DNA from: an uncultured Methanospirillum sp.
GTDB taxonomy: Archaea; Halobacteriota; Methanomicrobia; Methanomicrobiales; Methanospirillaceae
Direction: 5' to 3'
DNA: 64,000 nucleotides
Assembly (NCBI RefSeq): GCF_963668475.1
Contig: NZ_OY764544.1
Location: 1,488,001 to 1,552,000 of the forward strand
Shown here one piece after another: positions 63,055-64,000 of the stretch (positions are counted from its first letter, which is position 1; the number at the start of each line of letters is the position of its first letter). The position numbers and the translations under genes were made by a program. Under the pieces are notes generated by a model, which worked only from the letters and a program-made list of their open reading frames with translations, had not been told where the DNA came from and searched no databases.

Positions 63055-63999
63055 TTATTGAAAATCTATTACTTCAACACGTGCCATAATATTTAAAAAT
63101 TTCAACAGATCAATCATTCTAGACTGATCCTCTTTTCTGTTAATATTTATTGTATTAAACCCCTCATTTGCATGTTTAAGAATATATATATATAAGGGAT
63201 CCAATTTTCCTTCACTGATAACATCAAGATAAAACCTTCTTGCATCACACCCTTTATACCAATTATTACAATTCCTAATCAATTCAGTTGGAATTTTTAT
63301 TTCGTTAGATGATGGATAATTTTGATAATAGTCTAAAATTGCTTTTAAATATGTATTCATGCTAATACATCCCTCTCCATATATTCCACGATATACTGAG
63401 CATACTAAATCAAAATATGAACCCGAATACTTACGTTTTCGTGAAATAGAAAAGCCATATTTTTTTATTAAATATTCTGTAATCCGGGGAAGCCTCGAAA
63501 AAGGAAATTCATCAAAATAACAGCTTAAGACTAATGTTGTTCTCAGCATCCCATTAAATGTTTCAAACTTTCCTACTTCAGATTTGATATAATTATTCTT
63601 ATAAACCCTATAATCATACCAAGGTTTTACTTTTTTTAAATTTAGAACCTTAAGACTATTCGTAGGTTTATCTACAATTTTTTCTGTGTTAACACCTATC
63701 TTTTTTTTGTTATCTGTTTTTTCATAAAACCAGTATGGCATATTCCAGAATAAATAATTATTTAATACAACACGCAAAAATACATCTTTTGTTACAAAAA
63801 AAACATCTGATACAATATTGGATCCACGTAATAAAAAGATACCATTTAATAAATTTTTTCTCACACTTGGTACTGTTCTTAAGAAACCAGTAAAATATCC
63901 TTTTTCATTTATTATACGAAGGTTTGAATAAATCCCATCAAGAGTAATATCTTGAAAATGCTGTACACATTCTATCAGGGAGGAGGATGAATTAAAACG
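63055..63999 (-). CDS. Unknown protein of the polysaccharide cluster (5' partial)
   Basis: The frame is open from the stop at 63055 to the window edge, so at least 315 residues are present and the true start lies outside. An internal GTG at 63864 is not the start. Visible text includes 'DGIYSNLRIINEKGYFTGFL', 'LRTTLVLSCYFDEFPFSRLP', 'RKRKYSGSYFDLVCSVYRGI' and 'NNWYKGCDARRFYLDVISEG'. I do not recognise the family; the spacing of Arg, Asp, Tyr and Cys-rich segments suggests a helical-repeat enzyme. Its neighbour wecB and the AT-rich DNA suggest a role with surface carbohydrate. Confidence 0.7.
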   Translation of the reverse strand, partial: RFNSSSSLIECVQHFQDITLDGIYSNLRIINEKGYFTGFLRTVPSVRKNLLNGIFLLRGSNIVSDVFFVTKDVFLRVVLNNYLFWNMPYWFYEKTDNKKKIGVNTEKIVDKPTNSLKVLNLKKVKPWYDYRVYKNNYIKSEVGKFETFNGMLRTTLVLSCYFDEFPFSRLPRITEYLIKKYGFSISRKRKYSGSYFDLVCSVYRGIYGEGCISMNTYLKAILDYYQNYPSSNEIKIPTELIRNCNNWYKGCDARRFYLDVISEGKLDPLYIYILKHANEGFNTININRKEDQSRMIDLLKFLNIMARVEVIDFQ

Positions 64000-64000
64000 A

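Noticed and set aside
1..64000. tRNA, rRNA, CRISPR array or replication origin
   Set aside because: Reading through the intergenic regions showed no convincing cloverleaf, ribosomal sequence, spaced repeats or origin repeats; a covariance search was not possible here.

Overview
The window looks like part of a methanogenic archaeon of the order Methanomicrobiales, and Methanospirillum is the best guess. That placement is an inference from gene content: an F420-type formate dehydrogenase pair (fdhA/fdhB), two FmdE-family proteins, five MoeA-like proteins (one with a C-terminal PBP-like domain), a small siroheme/4Fe-4S reductase-like protein, rubredoxins, and ATGA-type gene overlaps. I saw no rRNA, tRNA or CRISPR array.

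Region 1 (1-32.9 kb) is dense with metal-uptake and cofactor genes. It holds five Fec/Btu-type periplasmic binding proteins (one cut by the window edge), but only one FecCD-type permease and one ATPase, which carries a six-cysteine tail. Two unusual MoeA-like genes flank that transporter. Four methyltransferases of two or three kinds sit among the binding proteins, and a three-gene 2-hydroxyacyl-CoA-dehydratase-like set (activase plus two Fe-S subunits) lies between two of them. Further along are a soluble PAS chemoreceptor-like protein, an HD-domain protein, a DUF4213/DUF364 (heavy-metal chelation family) protein, an FmdE protein, a secreted subtilase, the siroheme-type protein, and an operon of three more MoeA paralogues with a SagB-type nitroreductase. 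My reading is a molybdenum/tungsten (or other metal) acquisition and cofactor-assembly neighbourhood feeding enzymes such as the formate dehydrogenase of region 2. The metal is not shown by the sequence.

Region 2 (33-42.6 kb) holds two rubredoxins (one only 52 aa), a decayed cation-efflux gene, a second FmdE protein, fdhAB with a hairpin-rich leader, a TPR protein, mobB, and an overlapping endonuclease III-like Fe-S gene.

Region 3 (42.6-46.6 kb) begins the mobile-element zone: a LigB/DODA dioxygenase pseudogene split by an IS630-type element, a Holliday-junction-resolvase-like nuclease, and an ISH3-like element.

Region 4 (46.7-53.4 kb and 61.9-64 kb) is visibly AT-rich and carries surface-polysaccharide genes: an ABC exporter, glycosyltransferases, a methyltransferase, a UDP-GlcNAc 2-epimerase and an unknown partial gene. 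Between these blocks, 53.4-61.9 kb is a nest of mobile elements. One old transposase gene was hit by an IS1634-like element (itself split by an IS110 element with a candidate bridge RNA), by a second IS1634-like element, and by two abutting IS630-type elements. The 3' end of a group II intron lies at the edge. Target-site duplications and restored reading frames allow the nesting to be read directly.
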